This document shows, in pieces, positions 10,601 to 22,429 of a DNA stretch of 64,000 bases. Position numbers and translations under genes: made by a program. Source of the DNA: Ypsolopha sequella (Eukaryota > Arthropoda > Insecta > Lepidoptera > Ypsolophidae); assembly GCA_934047225.1 (NCBI GenBank), contig OW203989.1, positions 12,313,977 through 12,377,976 on the forward strand, in the 5' to 3' direction. Numbering within the stretch: the first letter of the stretch is position 1; every line of letters begins with the position of its first letter. Below the pieces are notes generated by a model that saw only the letters and a list, made by a program, of their open reading frames with translations, did no database searches and was not told where the DNA came from.

Positions 10601-13289
10601 CTTCCGATATCAAACTCATCACAAGTATTTCAAGATGGCAACGCATTCAATCTAAAAATACTTCGATGTAACGTCCCATCACGGCAATCTCCCGTATTAC
10701 TCTTTGCCGTTACATAAACGTATATCCGTTAACCGTAAAATGAAAAATCCTATCGACTCTATCGAATTTTTCCCAACATGAGAAACTCTCCTGGGACCGT
10801 TGCAGAAATATGCAATTTTTTCTCGCTCAGGTCGGGATCCATTTTTATGAAATATGCGTTTGATGGTTGCCTGCCACTGTCTTTCCTCGGAAAAAGTCAC
10901 GTTGAAGACATTGTAGGACCGATTCTCCAAGAGACGCTTCAGAGACAAATCACACCGACCACACCTTAAAGAAAAAGTTTTTTCATGTAAGTTAGAACAA
11001 TAGCAAACGGTTTTTATTTATTTTTTCTCACTTGTGCGTTTTTCCTTGCGTCAAATTTAGTGTTAAATAAAATTCCTAGATGGCAGTGTTGTATTCTTTA
11101 GCAACAGAATCGAAGACAAAACTTGCACCGATTCCAATCAAACGAAAAACCACTTTGACATTGATTGCCATGAAACAGATTTTATCTATGGTGACATGGA
11201 CAGCGCCATCTGGGGGAAAACTAAGAACAAAAAAAAACAACGAGGAAAACGCTCATTTTATGTGCATGAATAACTAAAATTAAAGATGTCACGGTAACAT
11301 TATTGTTGACCCCGAGGAATTTTCTGTCGAAAAGTCTTTCCAACTCCTTGAAAGTTCACATACCGTGTTCCGGTACGAATAAGTAATGAGAAGCCGTACC
11401 GGGAACGTGGTAATAGATAGTTGCGTCGTATTAAGAGGCAGGTAGCCAACGACCTTTAGTCGACTTGTGACGGAACAAATATCGACATAAACTTTATTGA
11501 AATATAACGTTTATATCCAGCGCACACTGCATTATGACATCGCATGGTCTCCGTATATCTCCTATCGCGCAAAATAGAGGACAATAATAATTTTCACATG
11601 GACGCAATGGACGGAAAAAAAAACCATAGAGATGATTTTTCTAAGCAATATTTACCTTGTATTCTAGTGTAAAAAGCATACAAATAACATTAGTGGTTTC
11701 AAATAAATAACAGATTTTACTTACTTTTAGTGTATAAACAGCTTGACTTTGAACAATATTTTCATGCTGTTTTTTAAAGCATAATTTTCAGATATTTTTT
11801 GTTTCTTATACTTTATAACACATTTTTTTATATCATTTTAATCATCTCATTTAGGAGAAATATCGTTATCAGTAATAGTAATTGACATAGTAAGAGTTCC
11901 TAAAGTGACAGTAGAGAAAAGGTATTGTGCAAACAAAAACTTGTTCTATGCAAGATTTAAAATACTATCAAATAAAAAACCGCATATCCACATTTTGCCT
12001 GTACTGCAATGGAAATAAAAGAGTAAAATGTCTTCGGAGGTACCTATTTTGTTCGGGTCAGTTCAAGTCAGACGGAGCTAATGGCGGGATTTGTCCGGCC
12101 CCTTTCCTGTACCTGAGAAACCGTGACTAAGCAGACCCACACGTAAGCATTTTTCAACTGAAAATTCCGCTCGTTAAATCCAAATGGAAATATTTTGCCG
12201 GACAGCCTTGTTTTTCTGTAGATTGAAAAGGTAATCGGTTTTTCCGTCTTTTCTTTTTGAACGCGTAGACATTCCATTTATTAAGGTTTTTTCCAAATGG
12301 AAGGTACCTCTGAAATATAGGTTTTACTCCAACGAATGTTCTTACTTTTATTATATTAGTTCTTAAGGTGGCTCCGTCAGAAAAATAAGCAACTCGATTC
12401 GTGGTGGATGAAATTACGAACAAAACCATATTAAAATAAAGTTCTTATCAGCTCGCATTGCAACATGGCTGTTACGTCAGTCGCTGCGGCTGACAAGTGC
12501 GAAAATAGTTTATTTTATTTTATCTTTAATATTATTTTGCCTAGAAGTTTATAATTTTTTATACTGTTTCGATAAAAACTGTAGCAGTTATATTGTTACA
12601 AGCGGACAAAAAATCGAGAAATCACTTCACTTCTGTACATTAAAATAAAATTCAGTAAAAACCACATCACTACTTAAATCATGTAGATTACTATGTATTT
12701 TTTTCTATTATAAAATCCTACTAGTTACCGTATAAAATGGTTATAACGTCACTCAGTTCAAGGTCGTTGGCATTGGGAGAAACCTTAAATTAAAAGAAAT
12801 GGATTTGTCAAAGTGTTGTTTTTTTAAGAATTAGCAAAGACGTCTTATTAAAATATTTTGAATCAAACCTCTGCATGTTACAAGAAATGGGAAAGTTTTT
12901 GCTTGTTAACCCTAAGATATTTTTATAAACTATGATACGGGGCTGGTGTAGAATTTCCGTCACAAGGTTGAATATTACATACATACCTAGAGCCACTAAG
13001 CTGTCTAGCTAAATCTTAATTTTTATTAATTTACCTAATTTTTTTCAGGTGCTCTACCTATTATATTCCGATTGTATCTCAACATCTCCGTCTAACTTGA
13101 TTTTAACATTTATAATCTGCAGAGTCTACACAGCTATACAAATTAAGGAATCCACAGCTTTTACATATAAATTGGTTACAATCTCGTTCGAATCTCTACT
13201 AAAGTTCATAAATTAAAAATAGGTTGAATGAATGTCTTTAATGTGAATAAAAGATAGCTATAATATTTTAAAAATATAATGTATTTTTA
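10601..13289. other. unassigned, 2.7 kb
   Basis: Several short frames (10,697-10,969, 11,080-11,277, 12,068-12,429) overlap each other on both strands and lack family resemblance or splice context. At 11,077-11,215 a pair CTAGATGGCAGTG / CAGCGCCATCTGG forms short inverted ends that could bound a small element. No confident feature. Confidence 0.35.
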
Positions 13290-13460
13290 CACGATTGCCC
13301 CCAAAAAAGGAGTGTATTGTTTTCAGGGTTCATGTATTTTTGTTTATTCTATCATATCTTCTGAACGCTTTAACCGATTTGAATGAATGAGGTGTCATTG
13401 GAATTTCTATACCATCCGGATTGACACTGGTTATAAAAGTATTCAATAAAAAAAAAAGTG
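13290..13460. repeat. probable interspersed repeat fragment
   Basis: Contains CCCCCAAAAAAGGAGTGTAT followed by CTGAACGCTTTAACCGATTT. Phrases of this type occur in common lepidopteran repeats. Assignment is by resemblance, as no second copy is in the window. Confidence 0.4.
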
Positions 13461-13626
13461 AATTAAAAAACACGATTGCCATAATTTCGAAATGAACTAA
13501 GTAACGGCACCCAGTGCAGTCGGGGGACAAACAAAACAACACGTATCCAATGTAGGACTATCCCCTGACTGCACTGGGTGTCGTTACAAAGTTCATTTTG
13601 AAATTATGGCAGTCGTGTTTTTTAAT
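13461..13626. repeat. palindromic foldback element, 166 bp
   Basis: The left arm (AATTAAAAAACACGATTGCC onward, through CACCCAGTGCAGTCGGGGGA) pairs almost base for base with the right arm (TCCCCTGACTGCACTGGGTG through GGCAGTCGTGTTTTTTAAT). The arms are about 70 bp with a loop near 13,530-13,558. One large hairpin of this kind is typical of foldback MITEs or a local inverted duplication. Confidence 0.8.
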
Positions 13627-14272
13627 ATTATTTATTATTTACTTTCATTTTCGGTTAATATACACACCGCAAGTAATATCAACCCTCGAATCCCGTCTGT
13701 GATTGTCTCAATTAGGCTGGCCTTAAAAAGCCCTTATTAGGGCTTTCAAAAAACACCCGTACTATTTGAGAAACGGTCTCGTTTCGCCCAGATAAGGGCT
13801 CGAGTTAGAACCTGATGAATTCATGTCGAGGATCAGTCCTTACAATATGAGCACAATTTCACAACTTCCAGGGGTCTAGGCCTGACAAATGCCCTCGTGA
13901 ATGTCGCACAATTTATCCACCTTACAACTCACCTCAGTATGTAAGTGTGAGTGAAATGTTTTAGTAAAATGGTAATGTACTGAATTTTAATAATAAAATA
14001 TAGGTAGGTGCTTTAGCTCCTTTGTGCGAAAGACATTATTTTTTTTGGCCTTTGATCATGGAACGCTATATTATCGGATCGAAAGGAAGGGGTACAACTT
14101 TCTAGTACCAAGGTTTTATGGAAAAGTACAATTACTTGCCATTTTTTTCTTTATTTTGACTACTATACCTGTTCATAGAATGTGGCAGCATATGTACAGG
14201 AAAAATGGCATAGTTTTTTTTTACATAACAGTTATCTTATATCAGTCAGATGTGAGCAAAAAAGTTAAGAAT
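13627..14272. other. unassigned sequence
   Basis: Contains a small hairpin AAAGCCCTTATTAGGGCTTT at 13,727-13,746. A frame starting at 14,024 runs into the next repeat and is not coding-like. Confidence 0.4.
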
Positions 14273-15180
14273 AAAACCGACCAAGTACAAGTCGGACTCG
14301 CGCACAGAGGGTTCTGTACCACCACACCATATAACCTACGGAAGCCTAGAGACATAATGGTATATAACAACAATACCATATAGGGACATCAAGGCGACAA
14401 AAACAAGGCCCTAAATTGGTAGTGCCCGACAAACATTTCGGTGCCTTCTGAGTGCGGAACCGATATCTGAATTTTTCGTTGTTCTACAAATAGAGCACGA
14501 TAAATTTGACCAAATTTGAAACTTGTTTGTATTACCGTTTTAAAGATAGAGCTGGAACTAAAAACTTTTACAATATTCTATTTTTTCGTAGTTTTTTTGT
14601 ATTTTCTGGTGTTTGAATAACATTAATATTTTATTATTTATCGTGATAGAGGCATAGTAACACGTATTCTGTGAAAATTTCAAATGTCTAACTATTACAG
14701 TTGTGGCTGTAGAACCCTGTGACAGACGGACGGACCGATAGCGGATGCTTAGTAATCTAGGAACACATGATTTTATGCTGATTTTCAAAATGATTTTAGA
14801 AGAGCACTCGCATGCATTCACGTCAGTCATGAGTACGACAATCGTTCCCTACCGTCCACCCCAGCTGAGGGGCAATTTCCAGTCTGTCGAATTAGCCTTC
14901 TCGACCGTAAAAACTTGTTTTATCTGTCAAACTCCATACAGTTTTAGTTCGAGTTTCAGAAGTCTCTCTTCGACTTTTTCTCCAGAATAGCCCCCCTGGG
15001 AGTTGCGACCGCTCAGCTATCTACACCATGTAAATCCATTTGCGTAATACAGTTTTCATACAAGTACCAACTTTGTGATATATTATTTTCCCCGCTCTCA
15101 CCGCAATCCTAAGTGGACACTAAAATATTCCTAAAATAATATGGTTCCGTTTGGCACCCTTTAGGCACGGAACACTAAAG
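14273..15180 (+). repeat. CCGGCC-family repeat, near full length
   Basis: Starts AAAACCGACCAAGTACAAGT and ends near 15,180 with TTTAGGCACGGAACACTAAA. It shares CATCAAGGCGACAAAAACAA and TAGTGCC with the 27.6-28.5 kb units. Within it, 14,900-14,990 is a reverse-oriented segment (TCTCGACCGTAAAAAC... TTCTCCAGAATAG) also found at 24,057-24,140, which is either part of a longer family form or a nested repeat. Confidence 0.8.
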
Positions 15181-15376
15181 AGTACCCTAAAATCAAGTAT
15201 TTACCACCATATGGTGACCTATGTCTGAACCTTTCAGTTTGGATCAATGAGGCTATAGGTAGTACTTATGTAATATTATATCCACCCCCAATTGCTGGGC
15301 TAGACATGTTATAGACAACTAGAAAATGATATTAGTGACGAGCGAGTTGTATCTAATTGACAGAAGAACTAACTTA

Positions 15377-15858
15377 TACAGGGCGTCCCACGGCTATGCC
15401 ACATGGAGGGAAAGTATCTTAAATATTTTAGATGGAACATTTTAATAAAAGAAGACATTATTTTAATTTAAAAAAACAATTTGAACTGCACTCACAGATT
15501 TTTTAATTAGTTACATGGTTGAACCGGGAATCGAACCCGTTACATGAGAAAAATAATTTCCCTGTAGCTTTATCATATTGATCGAAAGGCTTCATCATAA
15601 GGATTATTTTTTGCAAAATAACATAGTGTCAAAAATAAAAGGAAGACCATGAATTTTAACATTTTTAATACAAAATTAATCAATTTTTCTCGTGTAGCGG
15701 TTTCGATGCTCGGTTTAACCATGTAACTATGTAAAAATCTATGAATGCAGTTTAATTTTTTTTTTATATTAAAATAATGTCTTCTTTTAGTAAAATGTTC
15801 CATCTACAATATTTAAGGTACTTTCCCTCCATGTGGCATAGCCGTGGGACGCCCTGTA
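15377..15858. mobile_element. foldback element with TA duplication and tRNA-like arms
   Basis: Opens TACAGGGCGTCCCACGGCTA and closes with its reverse complement. The arms match for about 100 bp with few differences and then more weakly to about 180 bp. It is flanked by TA on both sides, as expected for a TA-targeting DNA transposon. Each arm contains a tRNA-like stretch. In the left arm the minus strand carries GGTTCGATTCC (15,527-15,537), an exact match to the tRNA B-box consensus, followed by CCGG and TTCAACCA. In the right arm the same stretch is degraded. No transposase is present. Confidence 0.75.
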
Positions 15859-16282
15859 TAGTAGTAGTAGTGATCGCGTGATTCACTCTTCGACCGATTT
15901 AACTAGAAAGTTCTCACAATGTAAAAGTTTAATTTATTCGAAACAAAACAATAATTAAATAACATTAAAATACTTAAAAACCTACCTACAAAATAAAATG
16001 TAAAAGTTACAAACTCATCTCAATGAAAAATCAAATTGAAAAACCTGCAAAATCTATAAGCTAAAAATTTTATCACAAAGCACTTTGAAAAGGTACTTTA
16101 TATTTTTCCATTTACAGACACTTATTTTCAAACAAATCTTTTGTTCTCAAAACATCTAAGACAAAAAACTATTAGGGAGAAAGGGAAGCCATTAAAAACC
16201 TTGAAACAAGTAATTTTGAAGAAGAAGATGTTATAAACTTTGAAGAATATTAGCTGTTTTGATCAAACTTATTTCCAAAACA
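15859..16282. other. unassigned AT-rich sequence
   Basis: Nothing recognised. Confidence 0.4.
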
Positions 16283-16719
16283 CATACTTTATAAACATAT
16301 ACCCTTTGAAATTTTTTTATGAAAATATAAAAAGCCTCCAGAATGAAATAAAATAGATAGCATTCGAAATATCGTACATATTAAAAATAGGTATCCGTAT
16401 GTCTTTATTTTATACTTTTATAAATAAGTAGGTTTTATATTGTTTTATTATATATACTTACCTATAAAGTTAGTTAAGACTGTAAATTAACGTCTAAATT
16501 TCTTTATGTTTAAATATATTTTGGGAGGAGCCTAGTTTCCACTACACAAGGAAACTTTCTGTGGGAACTAGTGTTTTTATTATTTATATTACTTATTTTG
16601 AAATAAAGAAATTTCCAATTTTCAATTTTCATACTTTATAAACATATACCTTTTGAAATTTTTTAATAAAACTATAAAAAGCCTCCAGAGTGAAATAAAA
16701 TAGATAGCATTCGAAATAT
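16283..16719 (+). mobile_element. 257-bp insertion flanked by 90-bp direct repeats
   Basis: The block 16,283-16,372 (CATACTTTATAAACATATAC to CATTCGAAATAT) is repeated at 16,630-16,719 with about eight differences. Between them, 16,373-16,629 looks like the 3' part of a transcript: it holds GGAACTAGTG, then a TTGAAATAAAGAAATTTCC polyadenylation-like end, then short TTTTCAA repeats. One reading is a retroelement tail with an exceptionally long target duplication. The other is a tandem duplication that captured unrelated sequence. Confidence 0.5.
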
Positions 16720-16981
16720 GGAGCGATATGATGAAACAGCAGCCATTTGCGTCGCTCGCGTGAAAAATTTATCCGCTGATCTTGTTTACATTGACACCGT
16801 AATCCGAACGTTGCACGACCAACGGGTGGTGATCAACTCAACATGAGCCTGTTTTACTCATACTTATACGTATAAGGGGTTTTGGATTCATACGGCTAAT
16901 TTCATACTTGTTAAGTGATCAGAAATCAGACCCAATATATGAATCCCGGATGTAAGTTTTAGCTCAAAATAACCCAGAAAT
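16720..16981. other. unassigned sequence
   Basis: Nothing recognised. Confidence 0.4.
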
Positions 16982-17151
16982 ATTATTAAAACTCGAGTGA
17001 GCTGACATACTAAATTATTATTACATACGGCTTGAACGATATTGAGTGAACGACACTCGCCTTGATAATGCCGAAATTGTATCGGTGAAACGGTTGGCAT
17101 AATAGTCAACAACAATCACACGTGAGTGTTCAAGCCGTATGTAATAATAAT
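16982..17151 (+). repeat. truncated copy of the palindromic repeat at 35,102-35,406
   Basis: Shares TTATTAAAACTCG, GAGCTGACATACTAAATTAT, the ACATACGGCTTGAAC block and the whole right arm CGACACTCGCCTTGATAATG to CAAGCCGTATGTAATAATAA. Most of the left arm is missing. The motif at 17,068-17,101 (CCTTGATAATGCCG...TCGGTGAAACGG) resembles a hammerhead core. Confidence 0.75.
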
Positions 17152-18604
17152 TCACTTACTGAAAGTTTACTCCGCATAACTAGCGAAAACAGGCGCACGC
17201 ACACATAGACGCGTACGTACGGCGATCTCGGATAAAGTCGGTTGAATACCAATATGAAATTCTGCCGAGAGCATCATACGTACGCGTCTATGCATGTGTG
17301 TGTCTGTATTCGCTCCGTCGTCGAGTCGGCCTTCTGGTAGTATCTATTTTGTGGTTTTAGTATGAAAATACGCTCTGAGGGGCCGTTTCTTTTTATTTCC
17401 ATCCAATTTTTGCTCGTGACTCTTAAACCGTGCCAGTGCCTGTAGTAGGGTATGTTAAGCGTGCTCACCTCTCCAGAGCTCTTAGTAGTTAAACAATAGA
17501 GCTGAGGAAAATGAAATATAGAAGCCATGTAGGGTGTTTTTGTGTGAACAAACACGGGTTCGCTTATGAAATGATGCTCACCAGCTCTTCAGTGAATGGT
17601 CTCCGTTATTTGCTTTCGTTTGTTTTTATTATAATCATAGGCATGAAACTTTACTTTTCCCATTTTGAACTACAAAATCTTTTCACTATATCTGCTAAGT
17701 TTTATATTTATTTTCCGTTATTGTCAGTTACTAAAAAATAATTTAGAAAGAGGTTGAGTAAGCCGCTTCCATCCATTTTTACGCTTTGGTGAGCAGATGT
17801 TGATATCCTCGTTTATTACAAAAACTGGGGCAAGGAATCAAAATGCCTTTATCGTTTATGGATATTAACTGTTATACTAACATACCTATATGCTGGCACA
17901 TTTCCATTGTTCTTCAGTTGGTATTTTTTACCGTAAATTTAGTGCAAATTTAAACCCTAATCAAAACTTTCAAACTCCAGTTTTATAAATTGCCACAGAC
18001 CAAATTGTCTTTCAATTTTGAACTTCAAAACAAGAAAAACAATGTTAACGTTTACCCTTAAAACTTCACAATCCTTTTACTTCTTTCGGTAACTTCCCTT
18101 AAAAGGGGACAGATATAAAATATTTCCCATTTTAAAAATACAAGTTTAAATTTATTCGAAATTCAAAATTCATACTGGGTACTCGGTTAGTAATCAGGAA
18201 CAACAAGGAACATAAAAAATATATTTTTTTCCCCTAACAAAGTATTCAAATTTAATTCCTAGTAGGCAGTAAGGGAGAAAAAAAATGTTTTTTTCGAGTT
18301 TCACCTGAATGGTCATTGAACATTGTTTCTGATTACTAACCGATTCTGCAGTATGGATTTGAGTGGTTTATTAAAATTTCACCTTTTATATGAGTAACCA
18401 ACTCCGCTTCGTTTTCGCCGAAACCATGATCGAGCGAAACCATGATTTGCCGAGATGTTTTTAGAGCCCCGTAGTTTTAACCCCGCCGGGATCGTTATAG
18501 GTATAAAGAAAAATTATTCCATGAATGTGTGAGGAAAAACAGAAAATTGTTTTTTTTTTAGATTTATATGGTTTCCTTATTAACACTAAAACACTTAAAT
18601 ACGT
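17152..18604. other. unassigned, with one imperfect hairpin
   Basis: At 17,193-17,312 CACACATAGACGCGTACGTA is mirrored by TACGTACGCGTCTATGCATG, giving an imperfect foldback of about 120 bp. An antisense frame at 17,274-17,555 has no recognised motif. 17,750-18,600 shows nothing clear. Confidence 0.4.
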
Positions 18605-18652
18605 TTTTTATCGATATATTTCGGCCCACGGTATAGGGCCGTCGTCAGTCGA
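18605..18652 (-). repeat. hammerhead-like motif CTGACGA...GGGCCGAAA
   Basis: On the minus strand: CTGACGA, a stem CGGCCC/GGGCCG around TATACCGT, then AAATATATCG. A similar motif at 34,976-35,008 terminates a longer repeat. It lies directly left of the 5-kb transposon. See the separate finding. Confidence 0.4.
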
Positions 18653-18735
18653 TTAAATACATAGCCATAGAAATAAATAAATCTTAATAAAGCACAGTAC
18701 ATTTATTATTAATTTTATAGAATAATATAATACCC

Positions 18736-19606
18736 GAGGTTCTCTTGCCAACTCTTGTATGGGGACCCTTCGGCAAGTGACCGAAGCATGAAACTTGGTA
18801 CAGATGTAGCCTAGGTCAAAATGAGCAGATTTAGGCCTGGCCCCAGCAGTCCCAGACTTAATGTGGAGGGGGGCAGAGGGGGGAAGTAAGCTCCCGCCGC
18901 TTTGTAAACAAATAATGCTAACGCATCGCAATTTCCTATTAGGGCGTATTTGGTATCATTTTGGTATAAATTAAGGATGAGGAATTCAAATATAATTTTT
19001 TCATAATGCCTTTCCATACAAAAAAAACGAAATTTTAGCAAAAAACTGTAAATGCCGGAAAACTATTTTCTCTTCAAGCAGACGTTATGCAAAGAATAGT
19101 TACTTTTTAAGATTAAAAAAAATAGCTATAGAGAGCCTCGTTATTGTAGTTTATTAAAATATATATATCATATATACTTACTACACAATAAGAACTAAAA
19201 AAAAATAAGGCGATGCCTCGCGTTTCTCACTCTGTTACGAACGGCAGTGAGCGAGCAATCCGCTCCGTAGACAAAAGATACTAACGCGTCGTGATTTCAC
19301 ACAAACGCGTATTTGCTATCATATGCGTATAAATTAAGGATGCAAAATTCAAATTTTGTTATTTTGTATTGCGTTTCTATACAAAAAAAGATTTTGGGGA
19401 TAAAATGAAAAATAAGGTAAACTATTTTCTCTTCAAGCAGATGTTATGTAAATAATAGTTACTATTTTAAGCTAAAATACTTATAGAAAGCCTAGTTATT
19501 GTAGTTTATGAAAATATAGACATCATAATATATACTAACTTCACAAAAATAACCAGAAAAAAACAATAAAACGCCTCGCGTTTTTCATTTTATTACGACC
19601 GGCAGT
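18736..19606. repeat. left terminal inverted repeat of the 5.1-kb element
   Basis: Two subunits, the poly-A marks being at about 19,020 and 19,383 (spacing near 363 bp). The inner end is CGCCTCGCGTTTTTCATTTT, mirrored at 22,955-22,985. The open frames seen here on the minus strand are translations of the repeat and not genes. Confidence 0.85.
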
Positions 19607-20150
19607 TTTGTTGACGTTAAAAAGTCCGTGTGCCCACTAACCGAAATTTGTACGCATAGTGTATCGCCTGAAGCTTCACCTTATGCGGAAGAGCGGGAAT
19701 GGTTGGAATGTACAACGTCTGATAACAACTGTAAACCTTGGGCAGCATTTCACAGCGCGAGTGACAGAAACTTAAATGAACGACATATAACTAACGTAGC
19801 TCTTCTTACGATCTTTGAAGAACAATCTCACGATGCAGCAATAATGGTGCATACAATGAATGTCGTCGATAAAGCCATACAATTTTCGAATCCGGACCAA
19901 AACCCAATAATTGTGGCAGATCAACCTCTTTTTGCTCTTTTAAAGCAGTTACAATATTTGTTTCCGGAAAGATACGGAAAAAGAATATTTCTGTCATGAT
20001 GGGTGGTTTACATATTGAAATAGCGGTGCTAAAAGTTCTTGGTCAGTTGTTGTCTGGGAGTGGTTGGACGGAGGCATTGGTACAAGCCAGTGTTACTATA
20101 CAAGGAAGATCAGAAGCTACGTTGTCGGCTTCTCATGTTACGCGCATCAA

Positions 20151-20269
20151 GTAAGTATCTAACTGGGACTGAGTTATAAAATTATAACTACTACAACCAT
20201 CGATTGAATGACTAGATCTGTAATTAAGATTTATGTTTTCTTATCTTATAACATACATATATGTTCTAG
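20151..20269 (+). other. intron 1 of the transposon gene
   Basis: Donor AA|GTAAGTATCT, acceptor TATGTTCTAG|GTTACTGCTG. The downstream exon continues VTAAALHLLQ, as expected, but the phases on the two sides do not agree and about four family residues are missing. A small indel near the donor is likely. Confidence 0.6.
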
Positions 20270-20702
20270 GTTACTGCTGCTGCATTGCATTTATTGCAAA
20301 AAACAGCATTTCAAAAGTATGAAACAGTCGAAACTGCATTCGAGGAGTGGCGTGAAAATAAGCTGAAAGAAATACCACAATTCAAGTTTTGGGACATGAT
20401 CCTAGAGCTTGAATTACAAATGTTGCAGTTCATGAAGTCTACCAGAATAGGAAACTTCAGCACATATTTGGACTCGTTGAGAACACTTGTGCCCTGGTTT
20501 TTTTCTCTAGACCATGTACATTATGCCAGATGGTTTTCTGTGCATATCAGAGACCTCGCAAATTTAAAAGAAATGCATCCAGATATATTACATAAGTTTG
20601 AAGGAGGTGCATTTGTTGCAAGAAAAACTGGTAATTCATTTTCTGGGATGTCAGTTGATCAAGCTCACGAGCAAATGAATGCCCTCATGAAAGGAGATGG
20701 TG

Positions 20703-20783
20703 GTCAGTTTCTTTTTTCAAATATTCATGTGGTAACTGTTACCTATCTACTACTAAACATAATTATGATTACGTATTTTACAG
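20703..20783 (+). other. intron 2 of the transposon gene (81 bp)
   Basis: Donor GGTG|GTCAGT, acceptor TATTTTACAG|GAATGATAGG. Removing it joins KGDGG to MIGLTENPDA exactly as in the family. Its length is a multiple of three without a stop, so it reads through as 27 spurious residues in an open frame. Confidence 0.8.
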
Positions 20784-21362
20784 GAATGATAGGACTGACT
20801 GAAAACCCAGACGCTCTGCGCAAATGGTTCATTGCTGGAGCAGAGTTAGGAGCAATGGTAGATCAGTACGAAAGTGAAATCCTCAAAATTAACCAAATAA
20901 ATGAAATCGAAGATACACACTACGAAGAATACAGCACTCACCATTCCGACACACCCGCTTATCAGCAAAGGTTCAGCCAAGATGTAAGATCATTAGTAAA
21001 CGCAATTGAAGAAATGGGAAACCCTTACTTTTTGGGAAGAAAGGTTGAAGTCGGGCATTAAAAGCATTCACGGTCCAATTAAACTAAATAAATGTAAATG
21101 ATTTAATACAAATGTAAAACCAGAAAAGAAAACGCAAACCAAAATGACTGCTCTTAAAAATGACTGTAACCTTTTCAGTTAATTATATATCGCCAAATGT
21201 GAACACAGAACTGTTGACCTCGACAATTTTTTGGCTCATGAAAATCAAAATTATCCGCCAACACTATCACTTCTTGGTTCTTTGCGATCTACTACCAAAT
21301 CAGACCTTAGTAAGTGCCTTACAAATCTTTCGGACGAAACTATAGAAGCAAATACTCCTCAG

Positions 21363-21455
21363 GTAAAAGTTTATTTTTTTAAACGCGAGATCCTCTTAAA
21401 ATAATGTACTATTACAATACGATACAGTAAAATGTTAATTATGAATGATTCACAG
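21363..21455 (+). other. intron 3 of the transposon gene (93 bp)
   Basis: Donor CTCAG|GTAAAAG, acceptor GATTCACAG|GTTTCG, phase 0, joining EANTPQ to VSTKILDGSA. Confidence 0.75.
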
Positions 21456-22342
21456 GTTTCGACAAAAATTTTGGATGGATCTGCTATTGTTCACATGCTA
21501 AACCCTGGTCAATCAAAAACCTTCGGTGAATATGCAGACACAGTTTTTGTTCCCTTTTTACAGAGAGAGCTGTCTAACTCAACACGGCTAGACGTCGTTT
21601 GGTATAAATATGATGACAACAGCCTTAAAAAATATAACACGACAAAAACGTGGCACTGGCGATTGTACACGGGTGACCCCAAGCACCAAAATTCCCAAGA
21701 GTTGGGCTAACTTTCTTCGAGATGGAGCTAATAAAGAAGAGCTGTTCCATTTGCTCAGCGTTCGTTGCCACAACATGGAAATACCAGAGACCAAACAACT
21801 GAACATAATAGATGGTGACATTGTGCTTAGCAACAAAGACCAAGCTAAACCTATTTTGCACCCGTGTAACCACGAAGAAGCTGACACGCTGATTATGGTT
21901 CACGTCACCGATGCTGTAGCACAGGGACACACCTGTATATTAATCAGATCGTTCGACACTGATGTATTGGTTTTGGCGGTATCCTGTGTGTCCAAATATC
22001 CTCAGCTGGAGAAGCTTTATGTACACCTTGGAACTGGAAAAAAACATCAGTTTCTCTCTTGTCACGCGATCGCATCCGCATTAGGTTATATTTTATTAAA
22101 TATTTTTTGTAGGACCAGCCTTGTAGGACAAGCTTTGTAGAACAAGCGCTCCCCTTGTTCCACGCATTTTCCGGATGCGATACTGTTTCTGCGTTCCATG
22201 AGAGAGGCAAAAAGACTGCTTTCGACGCTTGGAAAGCTTACCCGGAGGTGACAAGTACTTTTCAAGCGCTGATGTTGACTGGAGAAATAGATGATCATGC
22301 TGATTCTATTCTACAAAAGTATGTGGTGACTATGTACGATAG

Positions 22343-22429
22343 GTAAATATAATTTTGATCTTTCAGAATTTTTAGTAATTGCACACAGCATAAATATACA
22401 ATTACAAGCGCTCACATCTTTAATTTTAG
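22343..22429 (+). other. intron 4 of the transposon gene (87 bp)
   Basis: Donor GATAG|GTAAAT, acceptor TTTAATTTTAG|ATCCACC. Splicing restores VTMYDR STQSEKVNECRK in frame, which matches the expected family order. Confidence 0.75.

Noticed and set aside
14024..14383. 119-codon open frame
   Set aside because: Runs across the boundary of an interspersed repeat, starts in a low-complexity stretch and has no recognisable domain.
15500..15560. tRNA gene suggested by an exact B box and trailing ACCA
   Set aside because: No A box, D arm or anticodon arm can be drawn; the segment lies inside the arm of a foldback transposon, so it is reported there as tRNA-like only.
17068..17101. Functional hammerhead ribozyme
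   Set aside because: The position equivalent to the invariant C of CUGANGA is U, and stems I and III cannot be drawn; kept only as a hammerhead-like motif in the findings.
18653..19041. Two antisense frames of 76-92 codons
   Set aside because: Translations of the transposon's left inverted repeat; the right repeat gives the same peptide at 23,508-23,825.
22085..22112. 28-base intron between SALG and the FHAF exon
   Set aside because: Far below the minimum spliceable length; better explained by a deletion or the adjacent 14-bp tandem units.
21588..22298. Several antisense frames inside the transposon gene
   Set aside because: They mirror the coding strand, which has the clear family motifs.
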